DNA of 64,000 bases. Source: Caproicibacter sp047777415 (GTDB taxonomy: Bacteria; Bacillota; Clostridia; Oscillospirales; Acutalibacteraceae). Each line of letters begins with the position of its first letter. Position 1 is the stretch's first letter. Where the stretch lies: assembly GCA_047777415.1 (NCBI GenBank), contig JBKEEO010000002.1:434001-498000 (forward strand), in the 5' to 3' direction. Made by a program: the position numbers and the translations under genes. The notes beneath the pieces were generated by a model. It did no database searches. It saw only the letters and a list, made by a program, of their open reading frames with translations, and was not told where the DNA came from. Shown here in pieces: positions 53,951 through 62,756 of this stretch.

Positions 53951-54011
53951 CCAGATTGTCGAATAACCCATCCAACGCATCAAGCGAAGGATGGGTTATT
54001 CGACAATCTGG
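53951..54011. repeat. 61-bp palindromic element derived from an IS1182 end
   Basis: ccagattgtcgaataaccca at one end is exactly inverted at the other. An inner hairpin (aacccatcc/ggatgggtt) matches the left end of the intact IS1182-like element at 60610-60657 base for base. It lies at the point where the flippase coding sequence breaks off. Confidence 0.85.
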
Positions 54012-54885
54012 TTCCTTTTCCGATTGTGTGCGATCAGCCAGGGCAGATAGCTGCCATGCGGAACTGAAAATACCGGAAACAATCAGGAGGATGGAGCTTA
54101 TTTTATTAGCAACTGCATAAAGACCCGTCGCCGCACTGCCGACCATATAAGAAATAAAATAACGGTCGGAAATATTGATGACCCACGAGCAAACCGTAAC
54201 AGGTATCAGCGGAAGACAATATTGAAACATCCGTTTTACCAATTCTTTCTGCACCTCAGCAGGACGGATATATCCCCAGAGTCCTGCAGCCACAAACAGA
54301 ACGAGCGCAGATATTCCGTCGGCAATTACATTGGAAAGAATATAACCCGTAACGCCAAGGCGGAAAACAGCTAGAAAAAGAATATTACAGCTGACAGCCA
54401 GTAACGTGCACAAAATGCCGCTGACGGCGTAAAGGCGAATCTTTCCCAGAGCCTGTGCAAAAGCTTCGCATAAAGAATGAAGATTTGCCATGCTCACATA
54501 AAGCAAAAGCAATATCGTATATTCCGCCGGTATCCCGAAATTTTGGAGCAATGGCAAACATAGACTCAATAATATACAGCCGGTTAGTATGACAACCAGT
54601 CCGGTTGTAAATATGGATTTTTTATTGGTTTCTTTTTCCAGGCCAAAACGAATGACCGCATCTAATATTCCGGCTGATACGATAGGAAGCAAAAAATTTC
54701 CCGTCTGTATGAAAAGATCGGTGATGCCGTATTCAGATTCAGATAAAATGTGGGTATAAAAAGGCGTCAGTAAAAAGATTAAAATTTTAGAGCCAAACGT
54801 ACTTATAGAAAATAAAAACGTATCGGAAAGAAGCTTTTGGTAGGAATTCGTAACTTTCACCTCTCTATCGTATTACTGAGGTGAG

Positions 54886-55575
54886 TTACGGCTTAAATCG
54901 GTAACCTGCACCCCAAACGGTTTGGATATATCGGGGTTCGGAAGGATTTTTCTCTATTTTTTCCCGCAGGCGGTTGATATGCACCGCCACCGTTGCGTTA
55001 TCTCCCATGGCATCATAACCCCAGATCCGCTCATATAAAGCTTCCCGGCTGAAAACAATGTCCGGATTCGACATCAAAAACAACAGCAATTCGTATTCTT
55101 TGTTTTTCAACTCAATTTCTGTTCCATCCACAAAAACTCGTCTGGTATCCTGATGCAGCAAAATATTGCCCATACGGATCTGCGTTCTGTCTTGTCCGCC
55201 CGAATGCTTCAAACGGTCATACTGAGCAAGATTTGCCTTGATTCTAGCCACCAGTACATTGGGAGAAAAAGGCTTGGTAATGTAATCGTCCGCGCCCATG
55301 CCAAGTCCTTTGATTTTATCAATATCTTCCTGTCGTGCTGTTACCATTAAAATCGGTATGTCCAGCGTTTCCCGCAGCTTACGGCATACGGTAAAGCCAT
55401 CTATGCCGGGCAGCATCAGATCGAGCAGGATCAAATCATAATTTCCCGCCCGTCCCATGGCGATTCCGTCCGAACCGTTTTCCGCAATATCTACCTCGAA
55501 ATCATGGACGGTCAGATAATCCCGTTCAATGGCAGCAATGCTTTCATCATCCTCAATGATTAAAATTCGTTTCAA
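54886..55575 (-). CDS. OmpR-family response regulator
   Basis: This 229-residue protein has a receiver domain (IEDDES acidic pocket, phospho-acceptor Asp in LILLDLMLPGIDG near residue 52, MVTARQ, Lys in ITKPFSPN) and a C-terminal winged helix (LKNKEYELLLFLMSNPDIVFSREALYERIWG...VHINRLREKI). The TTG start at 55575 lies inside the 3' end of the kinase gene, with aagga upstream, so the two overlap by 23 bp. Targets are not known; the neighbours suggest envelope stress. Confidence 0.93.
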   Translation of the reverse strand: MKRILIIEDDESIAAIERDYLTVHDFEVDIAENGSDGIAMGRAGNYDLILLDLMLPGIDGFTVCRKLRETLDIPILMVTARQEDIDKIKGLGMGADDYITKPFSPNVLVARIKANLAQYDRLKHSGGQDRTQIRMGNILLHQDTRRVFVDGTEIELKNKEYELLLFLMSNPDIVFSREALYERIWGYDAMGDNATVAVHINRLREKIEKNPSEPRYIQTVWGAGYRFKP

Positions 55576-57031
55576 ATTTGTTTCCTTCTTTCAATAAGGG
55601 AATCTCAAGTACCATCCGCAGACCGCCGGTTGATAGATTTTCCGCATGGATGGTTCCGCCCATTCTCTCCATTGTTTTCCACACAATCGCAAGTCCCAGC
55701 CCACTGCCCTGATTGGGATTTTTGCGGGATGGGTCATTACGGTAAAACACATCAAATAACTTGGGGAGCGCCTCGTCCGGAACACCTGGGCCGTCATCGT
55801 CTACAAATAGAAGCAAATTTGTTCCCTCTATCCTGCCTGTGACCGAAACGGTTCCCGTTTCCTTATCCTTGTATTTTGCGCTGTTGTCCAACAGATTTGT
55901 CAGAATACTGCGGAAACAGGTGGGATCAGCCTCGATTGCCGCTTCCTGCGGCATAGGCCCTGTTTGAATTTCGAGTCCTCGCCGACGGTATTCTTCGGCA
56001 GAAGCCGCAACAAAATCAGCAATTTCTTTAACCGCATCCAGACGTTCCGGGCTGTATGGGTATTCGCCCAGTTCCATTTTCGAGAACAGGAATAGCTTTC
56101 TTACCATTTCATCAATTTCTATTGTTTTTTTCTGGATGGTGGCAAGGTAATTCTTCTGCTTCTCCGGGGTATCTGCAACGCCGTCTAACAGACCCTCTAC
56201 ATAGGCGCGGATGGAGGTAAGCGGAGATCGGATATCATGGGATATGCTGGCCAGCAGCTCCTTCCGGCTTTCTTCCTCCTTTTGCGACTGTTCCACAGAA
56301 GCACGAAGCCGCTCTGCCATTTCATTGAAATCCTCGCAGACTGGCAGGAATTCATCTTTTCCCTGATAGTCAATCCGATGAGTCAGATTGCCGTCCCGGA
56401 TTTGATGGACGCCTTCCGCCAGCGTTTTTAATGGTTCTGAGATTTTTCGGAAAACAAACCGGGTCAAGAAACGGTTTGTGAGAAAGATGATGAATAGCAG
56501 GGTCACGATCATAAAAAAGCCGATACCAGCAGCCCAAACCTTTAGATTTTGGCTTGCCAGTGTAATGACCGGATTATAGACATAAATCTGATAGTCTGTA
56601 CCGTTCACCGAAATCTGCTGTCCGTACAAGTCGAAGTTTCCATTGGAAACGGTTCCTTCTCCGTTCAAAACCGCCAGGGATTGCTCCAACTGAGTATGCG
56701 ATGAAATCTTTTTGCTTCCGAATTCCTGAATCAAATTTTGTCCTTGATAAATCTGAAGCTTTATCTGATGTTTTTCCGCTAATTGGGACAGGGTTGATTC
56801 TATTTCGGTCTTTCGATCAGCGTCGGCTTCAGAAAGCCATTCGACCGCAAAATCTGCGGCTTCATAGCGCATCTCGGTCAATTCTCCCTGAAATCCCAGC
56901 TGGTACTCCGCATGCGGAAACTTCAAAACTAAAAAGATAAACATACAACCCGCTAAAACTGCTATAGCAAACACCGCTGGAATCACTAGCATGAGAATAT
57001 TGGAGATGAACAGTCTTTTTTTAATAGTCAT
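55553..57031 (-). CDS. Sensor histidine kinase
   Basis: This 492-residue protein has two membrane segments (about 10-35 and 165-190) around an extracytoplasmic sensor of 130 residues. A HAMP domain follows (FRKISEPLKTLAEGVHQIRDGNLTHRI), then HisKA with the phospho-accepting His in SISHDIRSPLTSIRAY, and HATPase with LLDNSAKY, DDGPGVP and GSGLGLAIVWK. It phosphorylates the overlapping response regulator. The start has cggaggg upstream. A terminator separates it from uppP, so it may have its own promoter. Confidence 0.94.
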   Translation of the reverse strand: MTIKKRLFISNILMLVIPAVFAIAVLAGCMFIFLVLKFPHAEYQLGFQGELTEMRYEAADFAVEWLSEADADRKTEIESTLSQLAEKHQIKLQIYQGQNLIQEFGSKKISSHTQLEQSLAVLNGEGTVSNGNFDLYGQQISVNGTDYQIYVYNPVITLASQNLKVWAAGIGFFMIVTLLFIIFLTNRFLTRFVFRKISEPLKTLAEGVHQIRDGNLTHRIDYQGKDEFLPVCEDFNEMAERLRASVEQSQKEEESRKELLASISHDIRSPLTSIRAYVEGLLDGVADTPEKQKNYLATIQKKTIEIDEMVRKLFLFSKMELGEYPYSPERLDAVKEIADFVAASAEEYRRRGLEIQTGPMPQEAAIEADPTCFRSILTNLLDNSAKYKDKETGTVSVTGRIEGTNLLLFVDDDGPGVPDEALPKLFDVFYRNDPSRKNPNQGSGLGLAIVWKTMERMGGTIHAENLSTGGLRMVLEIPLLKEGNKFETNFNH

Positions 57032-57099
57032 CGTGATCCCTCCGTTTTGTATTATACACCCAAAATATAAAATAAAATTAAACTGGCCAAAAAATATGC

Positions 57100-57150
57100 A
57101 GAGTATAAAAACATCCGGGATTCTATGATCTCGGATGTTTTTATACTTTA
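57100..57150. terminator. Bidirectional terminator between uppP and the kinase gene
   Basis: agtataaaaacatccg is perfectly inverted (cggatgtttttatact) around a 14-base loop, with T-rich sequence in both directions. Confidence 0.85.
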
Positions 57151-58038
57151 TATCGGAGAAGAGAAATTAACCACATGGCATACTGCAAAGAGCAGGACTA
57201 ACGCTCCGAACAGGATACGATATACAGCAAATGGAAGCATGGGTTTCTTTTGCAGGAAAGAAATAAATTTCTTTACCACCAGTAGCGCTACTGCGAAACT
57301 AATGACAAACCCAACTCCCAGGCTTATCAGCTCCAATCCACTCATCGCTCCGAAACCGCCTAACTGAAGCAATTTCAAGGCACTCATTCCCACCATAACC
57401 GGGATAGCAAGGAAAAAGGAAAACTCTGCGCTGGCCGGCGTGGACAGTCCGGCGAACCAACCGCCGATTATCGTGGAAGCACTCCGGCTCATGCCGGGAA
57501 TGACAGAAAGGCATTGAAATCCGCCAATCACAAGAGCCTGTTTCGTGGTAACACTAAGCCATTTTCCTTTCTGGATTTCGTGCTGGTCTTTTTTACAAAA
57601 ACGTTCCGCCAGTATCATGGCAATGCCACCAAGTATCAGGGTGATAGCTACACTTACACCATTAAAAAGATACGCGTCCGCCAAATCACCTACCGCCATC
57701 ACAACGATAAAGCCAGGGATACAAGCCACAGCCAGCGTCACCCAAAACCGCAGCCCGGTTTGAGAATAGGAACGTATCCATACACCATTTTCCTTTTTCG
57801 GGAAAAAGCCTTGAAGTGTAGCAAGAATTTTTTCCCGGTACAGAACGATGACAGCCAAAATAGCGCCTAACTGAATGATATAGGAATAGGCAGTAATGTA
57901 CTGTGGAGAACCTTGAAACCCCAGTAATTCCTCGAAAACAATCAGATGACCTGTGGATGAAATGGGAAGAAACTCTGAAATTCCTTCTACAATTCCTAAG
58001 AAAAAGGATTTCAAGCAGAAAAGAATGTTTTCCATCAT
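57148..58038 (-). CDS. uppP: Undecaprenyl-diphosphate phosphatase
   Basis: This 296-residue membrane phosphatase of the BacA/UppP family has eight predicted spans. The active-site signatures are GIVEGISEFLPISSTGHLIV (residues 15-34) and IPGMSRSASTIIGG (about 180). It recycles undecaprenyl pyrophosphate to the lipid carrier for peptidoglycan and raises bacitracin tolerance. Its start overlaps the ATPase stop by four bases (ATGA). A two-component pair follows, a layout seen in cell-envelope stress loci. Confidence 0.95.
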   Translation of the reverse strand: MMENILFCLKSFFLGIVEGISEFLPISSTGHLIVFEELLGFQGSPQYITAYSYIIQLGAILAVIVLYREKILATLQGFFPKKENGVWIRSYSQTGLRFWVTLAVACIPGFIVVMAVGDLADAYLFNGVSVAITLILGGIAMILAERFCKKDQHEIQKGKWLSVTTKQALVIGGFQCLSVIPGMSRSASTIIGGWFAGLSTPASAEFSFFLAIPVMVGMSALKLLQLGGFGAMSGLELISLGVGFVISFAVALLVVKKFISFLQKKPMLPFAVYRILFGALVLLFAVCHVVNFSSPI

Positions 58039-60425
58039 GCCTTCCCCTTTCCAGTTGCGTGCGGATTACTCTTGTAGATCCCTACATGATTGTTTCTCCT
58101 TCGGTCTAGGCTCTGGATCAGCCAGGTAACGCCTCTCTCTGCCAAAAAACTCATCAAGACGAAGCCTACTAAGAAAAACAGCGTCAACCCGGTAGGCAGG
58201 GCAACCTGCAGCATATGATGAAATAGGAAAACGGCCAGATAAAAGCCTGCCGTCATGGTGGAACACAGGAAAACCCGCAGCTTGTTAAACGGCCAGCTTG
58301 CTTTGAATACCGCCTGAATTCCTACGGTTCCCACCAACAAGTAAAGCAAAATGCCAAATTGTGCGGTTGGAATCGGCATGACCCAGGACAAGGCAAGCAG
58401 CACAAGGAAACAGATCAGGATGGAAAGTGCATTGGGGACTGCCCGCCGCATAACCGATGGAAGGAAACGTCCCGTAATTTTTCTCCCATCCGGTTCAAAG
58501 GACATAAAGAATGCCGGATAGCCTTCGATGATAAGGTCAATGAGCGTGATCTGAATGGGCATAAAAGGAAATGGGATATTCAGTATCAAACACACAATAG
58601 ACAGCAGCACGGAATAGATTGTTTTTACGAAAAACACACCAGCTACGCGGGTGATGTTATTAACGACCCGGCGTCCTTCACTCAATACAGAAGGGAGGGC
58701 GGAAAAATCAGAATCCATCAAAACCACTTGAGAAACCTGTCGGGCGGCATCGCTGCCCTCCGCCACGGCAATGCTGCAATCCGCCTCCCGCAGCGCCAAA
58801 AGGTCGTTTACACCGTCACCGGTCATAGCGACTGAATGGCCATTTTTCTGCAATGCCTGTACCAGCTGCTTTTTCTGTCGAGGCGATACACGGCCGAAAA
58901 CAGAATAGGACAGCGCCGCCTTTTCAATTTCAGTTTCTTCCGTCATACCGCTCATATCAATATAGCGCTCCGCTTCCGGGAAACCGGCTTGTTTTGCCAG
59001 CGCAGAAACTGTCACCGGATTGTCGCCGGAAATCAGCTTTAGGTCTACCCCTTCTTTTTGGAAATACGCCAGAGTTTCAGCAGCGTTGGGGCGGATAGGA
59101 TCAGAAATCACAATGTAAGCAAACTCCTGAATAGCAGGCAAAGGACGATCCGGTTCTACCGTACCTTTTGCAAGTCCGGCCATCAGGATACGCTTTCCTG
59201 CCTGTTCTTCTTTTTGCAGGTGCGGGGGAATGGTTCCTCCTAAGCGTTCCGGTGCACCGATCACAAAAGTTCCGGCGTTTTCAAATTCCATAGCACTCCA
59301 TTTCCGCTCGGAAGAAAACGGAATCTTGCGCATGGGTGAAAAAGTAGTATTGCTTTCAAAGTATGCTTTCAAAGCCTGAAAAGTAGCGTTGTTGTCATCA
59401 GAATGCTGGAGAAACGAACCCATTAATTCTTCAAACGGAATGGAACGCCAAAGTTCAGAGGAATATACTTTTTCCACCTGCATTTTACCTTGGGTGAGAG
59501 TGCCGGTCTTATCTAGGCAAAGGGTATCCACATGGGCGAGGGTTTCCAATGCAAAAAGTTCCTGCACCAAAACCTTTTTCTTGGAAAGGGCAATGATTCC
59601 GACTGCCAAACTGATACTGATGAGTAGTACAAGCCCTTTGGGCAGCATACCGAGCAATCCGGCAGCTGTGGTAACGACAGCGTGGTTTAGCATATCGCCA
59701 CGGAGGAAGAACGCTTCTAGAAAGAGCAGAATTCCCAACGGGGGGATCAGATAGCCGGTAAACCGGGCGACCTTTCTCATAGAAGAGAGCAACTCGGAAT
59801 GTACACCGCGCAGCTTTTTTGCTTCACGGGCAATCTTTGCTGCATAATTCTCTGATCCTACATGCTCCACACAGGCTCTGCATTTACCGCTGATGACGAA
59901 GCTGCCGGAAAGAAGGTGGTCGCCGACAGACTTTGGTACGGGGTCGGACTCACCTGTCAAAAGGGATTCGTTGACTTCCACTTCGCCCGCTAGGATGATG
60001 GAATCCGAGCAGACCTGTTTTCCGGCTTCTAATGCAATGACGTCTTCTTCCACCAACTCCTGCACAGAAATCTCCGAAGCGTTCCCGTCACGGATGACCT
60101 TTGCTGTGGGTGCAGATAAAAGGGAAAGCTTCTCCACCAATTTTTTGGCATGAAGTTCCTGCACAATGCCGATCAGCGTATTCAGGGCGATTATCAGAAT
60201 AAAGAGCATGTTGGACCATGCGCCCACAAAGGCAAGTGCAATAGCGATCAACACATTAAATAAATTAAACAGGGTGCAGATATTATCCTTCAGAATTTGC
60301 CCTGTCGATTTTGTGACCTTCTCTGGCTGGATATTCTGCTTCCCATTTTCTTTCTTGATCCGAACTTGTTCGGACGTCAGTCCAGACAAATGTGAAGGTT
60401 TATAAAAATCCTCCATATGAAACAT
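58035..60425 (-). CDS. Cation-translocating P-type ATPase
   Basis: This 796-residue P-type ATPase has the actuator motif LLTGESDPV, the phosphorylation site LCLDKTGTLT (Asp near residue 303), the ATP-binding region and the hinge MTGDGVNDLLALREAD. About ten membrane helices end at residue 780. The fourth-helix sequence LGMLPKGLVLL lacks the CPx heavy-metal motif and has no N-terminal metal domain, so it resembles CtpE-type ATPases thought to move Ca2+ (or Mg2+). The ion is not certain. It has aaggaaacggag before the ATG and leads the uppP operon. Confidence 0.9.
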   Translation of the reverse strand: MFHMEDFYKPSHLSGLTSEQVRIKKENGKQNIQPEKVTKSTGQILKDNICTLFNLFNVLIAIALAFVGAWSNMLFILIIALNTLIGIVQELHAKKLVEKLSLLSAPTAKVIRDGNASEISVQELVEEDVIALEAGKQVCSDSIILAGEVEVNESLLTGESDPVPKSVGDHLLSGSFVISGKCRACVEHVGSENYAAKIAREAKKLRGVHSELLSSMRKVARFTGYLIPPLGILLFLEAFFLRGDMLNHAVVTTAAGLLGMLPKGLVLLISISLAVGIIALSKKKVLVQELFALETLAHVDTLCLDKTGTLTQGKMQVEKVYSSELWRSIPFEELMGSFLQHSDDNNATFQALKAYFESNTTFSPMRKIPFSSERKWSAMEFENAGTFVIGAPERLGGTIPPHLQKEEQAGKRILMAGLAKGTVEPDRPLPAIQEFAYIVISDPIRPNAAETLAYFQKEGVDLKLISGDNPVTVSALAKQAGFPEAERYIDMSGMTEETEIEKAALSYSVFGRVSPRQKKQLVQALQKNGHSVAMTGDGVNDLLALREADCSIAVAEGSDAARQVSQVVLMDSDFSALPSVLSEGRRVVNNITRVAGVFFVKTIYSVLLSIVCLILNIPFPFMPIQITLIDLIIEGYPAFFMSFEPDGRKITGRFLPSVMRRAVPNALSILICFLVLLALSWVMPIPTAQFGILLYLLVGTVGIQAVFKASWPFNKLRVFLCSTMTAGFYLAVFLFHHMLQVALPTGLTLFFLVGFVLMSFLAERGVTWLIQSLDRRRNNHVGIYKSNPHATGKGKA

Positions 60426-60495
60426 CTCCGTTTCCTTTCAATTTATGAATGTAGTGTATTCCACAGGTTTAAAAATCGAATAAATCAACGTTAAA

Positions 60496-60533
60496 CAGTT
60501 TATAAACCAGCATTCGCTTTTCCAGTTTATAAA
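60496..60533. repeat. Direct repeat upstream of the P-type ATPase gene
   Basis: cagtttataaa occurs twice, at 60496-60506 and 60523-60533, 27 bp apart and about 70-110 bp before the ATPase start. It could be a binding site for the nearby OmpR-type regulator. No clear promoter is visible in this gap. Confidence 0.4.
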
Positions 60534-60609
60534 AATGTTATCTCCTGGAAAGGCATTGTTTAAGACTTTGCTATATGCATAAAAGACCAGGGACAAATTT
60601 CCCTGGTCT

Positions 60610-62125
60610 CAGATTGTCGAATAACCCATCCAACGCATCAAGCGAAGGATGGGTTATTTTTGCAGGAATGAAAAAAGCGATATAATATCCAGACAAAAGA
60701 GGAAGGATGACCATCCCTCCACTTCCACATTGCCAGCTTTTTGAGATTCATGGCAGCAAACTTAAGCTTAACCCAATTTGTCACTTGAGTTAAGCCCCGG
60801 TAGAGCGTGTATCGCATTCCATACTTTTCTTTTGCATCAGCAAATACACGTTCAATGGTTTCTTTTCGCTTTTGATAAAGCTTTTTGTATTTTGGAGTAT
60901 GCCGAATGTCCTCCGCTAGTTCTACATAATTTTGCCACACATGCCTTGTCACAGTTTTCGTATAGCTTTTGCTGTTTGTGCAGCGGGAACGGGACGGACA
61001 TTTTTTGCAAATATAACTTCTACTTTTGTATTCTCGGTATCCTTCACGATTGGTTGTTGCATAGTGCAAAATTTGATATTCAGGGCATAGCACACAGTCA
61101 TAATATTCGTCATATACATATTTCCACCATTGAAGATGGCCGGCTTTGGTCATCGGTCTTTTGTATGCTGTAGATAGTACTCGCTTGTCATCAAAGACCC
61201 GTTTGCAGATATGCGGTGTTTTGTAGGCAGCGTCCGCCACCACTGTCTCAATTTTAGGAAACTGTTTTGTCACTTTGTCATAGACTGCATCGAATGCCAC
61301 ACTGTCGTGCACATTTCCGGGAGTTACCTCAACTCCTAGTACAAAATTGTGTTTGTCGCAGGCCGTATGCGCTTCGTAAGCAAAACATTTCTTGTGTTCT
61401 CCCTTTTGGAACAATCCGCTCTCCGGGTCCGTTTTGGAGACAGTTATTTCCTTTTCCTTCGGCGGTTTTTGGGTACTGTCAAACGGCTTCTTTCCATGCT
61501 CTTTCCGATCTGCATTGACTTCTTCCATCAACTCTGAAGCGTATCGCTTTGCCGCCTGAGGAACCGCCTTTTTGATTTTCTTATTGATGTTGGCGTTTGC
61601 TTTGATATGTGTCCCATCCACAAATACTGCTTCCGGTGCCAAATACCCTGCGCGGTTTGCTTCCTGCAATATCCATGAAAACACCTTCTCTACAGTTTCC
61701 TCTGTAAACCGGTGTTTAAAATTATAACTTACAGTAGAAAAATGCGGCAATTCTTCGTTTAGCGTATATCCCAAAAACCATCGATAAGCAATATTCATAT
61801 CGATTTCCTGCATGGTTCGACGCAGCGAAGGAATTCCATATAGATGCTGGATTAGCACTATCTTAAATAGGACTACTGGGTCCACACTGGGACGGCCATT
61901 ATCTTCACAATATAATTCTTCTACAAACTCATAAATATGGCTCAAATTTACCGCTTTATCAATCTTACGCAACAAATGCTCCTGCGGCACCAATAGGTCT
62001 ATATTGACAAATTCTACTGCATTCCTGTGCATTTTTCCTCGTTCCAGCATCTTTCATCACCCATTTCTATTTTACCATCTTACAATCAAAAAGCCCAGCT
62101 TTCGCTGGACTTTTTCGACAGGCTG
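60610..62125 (-). mobile_element. IS1182-like element, complete
   Basis: It is about 1516 bp long. The ends read inward cagattgtcgaataaccca and cagcctgtcgaaaaagtcca, sharing the CAG-TGTCGAA-AA pattern. The left end contains a strong hairpin (aacccatcc/ggatgggtt), the right end another (aaagccca/gctggac type). No clear target duplication is visible. Confidence 0.85.
60638..62050 (-). CDS. IS1182-family transposase
   Basis: This 470-residue protein has the N-terminal DUF772-type domain (NIDLLVPQEHLLRKIDKAV, EDNGRPSVDPVVLFKI) and a DDE_Tnp_1 core: VFVDGTHIKANAN (first Asp), VVADAAYKTP (second Asp) and the ERVFADAKEKYGMRYTLYRGL region with the Glu. A cysteine cluster (CPEYQ...CKKCPSRSRC) lies in between. 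It is full-length and a likely source of the deleted copy at 14202-15095. The ATG lies 10 bp after gggtgatgaaag. Confidence 0.93.
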   Translation of the reverse strand: MLERGKMHRNAVEFVNIDLLVPQEHLLRKIDKAVNLSHIYEFVEELYCEDNGRPSVDPVVLFKIVLIQHLYGIPSLRRTMQEIDMNIAYRWFLGYTLNEELPHFSTVSYNFKHRFTEETVEKVFSWILQEANRAGYLAPEAVFVDGTHIKANANINKKIKKAVPQAAKRYASELMEEVNADRKEHGKKPFDSTQKPPKEKEITVSKTDPESGLFQKGEHKKCFAYEAHTACDKHNFVLGVEVTPGNVHDSVAFDAVYDKVTKQFPKIETVVADAAYKTPHICKRVFDDKRVLSTAYKRPMTKAGHLQWWKYVYDEYYDCVLCPEYQILHYATTNREGYREYKSRSYICKKCPSRSRCTNSKSYTKTVTRHVWQNYVELAEDIRHTPKYKKLYQKRKETIERVFADAKEKYGMRYTLYRGLTQVTNWVKLKFAAMNLKKLAMWKWRDGHPSSFVWILYRFFHSCKNNPSFA

Positions 62126-62128
62126 AAT

Positions 62129-62152
62129 GGAGCAGCTTAGCGCTGCTCCATT
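62129..62152. terminator. Hairpin beside the IS1182 element
   Basis: ggagcagc pairs with gctgctcc, followed by atttattttaaa. It is similar to the hairpin at 16040-16058. The stretch 62153-62281 has no other feature that I can support. Confidence 0.5.
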
Positions 62153-62281
62153 TATTTTAAATTCATCCGAACTATTGACATAGAGGCTCAAATTGAGCAT
62201 AATTTTTTGACCCTATTTTGACCCTTCGTGTAAGGTCAAATGCGGTCAAAAGCGGTATTTTTAAAATTGATAATAGATATC

Positions 62282-62318
62282 AAAAAAATCCGCAAGGCCT
62301 AGAGCCATGCGGATTTTT
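62282..62318 (-). terminator. Terminator of the tRNA operon
   Basis: aaaatccgca pairs with tgcggatttt; on the minus strand it ends in a T7 run directly after tRNA-Thr. Confidence 0.88.
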
Positions 62319-62319
62319 G

Positions 62320-62395
62320 TGGAGCTGCTAACCAGATTCGAACTGGTGACCTCGTCCTTACCAAGGACGTGCTCTGCCAACTGAGCCATAGCAGC
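62320..62395 (-). tRNA. tRNA-Thr (anticodon GGT)
   Basis: The 76-nt cloverleaf begins gctgctatggctcagttggc. The anticodon stem cgtcc/ggacg encloses ttggtaa with anticodon GGT. The T-arm is ccagttcgaatctgg and the acceptor end gcagc pairs with the 5' gctgc. The CCA end is encoded. Confidence 0.96.
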
Positions 62396-62397
62396 AT

Positions 62398-62474
62398 TGG
62401 CGACTCGGATCGGGATCGAACCGACGACCTCTAGCGTGACAGGCTAGCGTTCTAACCAGCTGAACTACCGAGCC
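62398..62474 (-). tRNA. tRNA-Asp (anticodon GTC)
   Basis: The 77-nt cloverleaf begins ggctcggtagttcagctggt. The anticodon stem ctagc/gctag encloses ctgtcac with anticodon GTC. The T-arm is gtcggttcgatcccgat and the encoded end is gtcgcca. It is two bases upstream of tRNA-Thr in the same transcript. Confidence 0.96.
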
Positions 62475-62506
62475 AGATTGTGTAATGGATATTGGCAACG
62501 TATGAT

Positions 62507-62535
62507 ATTATACTGAAATATGCGGAATTTGTCAA
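62507..62535 (-). promoter_or_regulatory. Consensus promoter of the tRNA operon
   Basis: On the minus strand TTGACA (62535-62530) and TATAAT (62512-62507) are exactly 17 bases apart, 33 bp before tRNA-Asp. Confidence 0.88.
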
Positions 62536-62694
62536 TATGTTACAGATATTTTTTATAGTACAATATATTGAATAAATATCAAGTAAAAAATGATGATTAA
62601 TTCTATATATTGAATTAACATACGTAACAAGAATTAAAATTGTGTCTATGATTTTTAGTGTTTTAGAAACAGTTGCTTATTATAAAAACAATAT

Positions 62695-62727
62695 TTGACA
62701 GAAACAGCAAGCAGGGAAGAGTATACT
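62695..62727 (+). promoter_or_regulatory. spoIIG-type promoter with long spacer
   Basis: TTGACA (62695-62700) and TATACT (62722-62727) are 21 bases apart, too far for a normal sigma-A promoter. The B. subtilis spoIIG promoter has the same peculiarity (22 bases) and needs Spo0A bound over the -35 region. Here tttgaca resembles an inverted 0A box (ttcgaca). It lies 30 bp before spoIIGA. Confidence 0.65.
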
Positions 62728-62756
62728 ATATTTTAGTCCGACAGGGGGAAGAGCCA

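Larger units (their letters stand above)
53877..54860 (-). pseudogene. Truncated oligosaccharide flippase
   Basis: The first about 285 residues are a MATE/Wzx-like flippase with around nine membrane segments (LLSDTFLFSISTFGSKILIFLLTPFYT, then YCLPLIPVTVCSWVINISDRYFI). Homologues are about 470-500 residues long, so the last third is missing. The frame then runs through a 61-bp palindromic IS-derived sequence and ends in unrelated residues before a terminator. The likely GTG start lies directly after tagagag. It follows the response regulator gene by 25 bp. Confidence 0.82.

Noticed and set aside
62673..62756. N-terminal extension of SpoIIGA
   Set aside because: It would be translated from inside the long-spacer promoter. 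The TTG at 62757 with aggggga gives the standard membrane-segment start.
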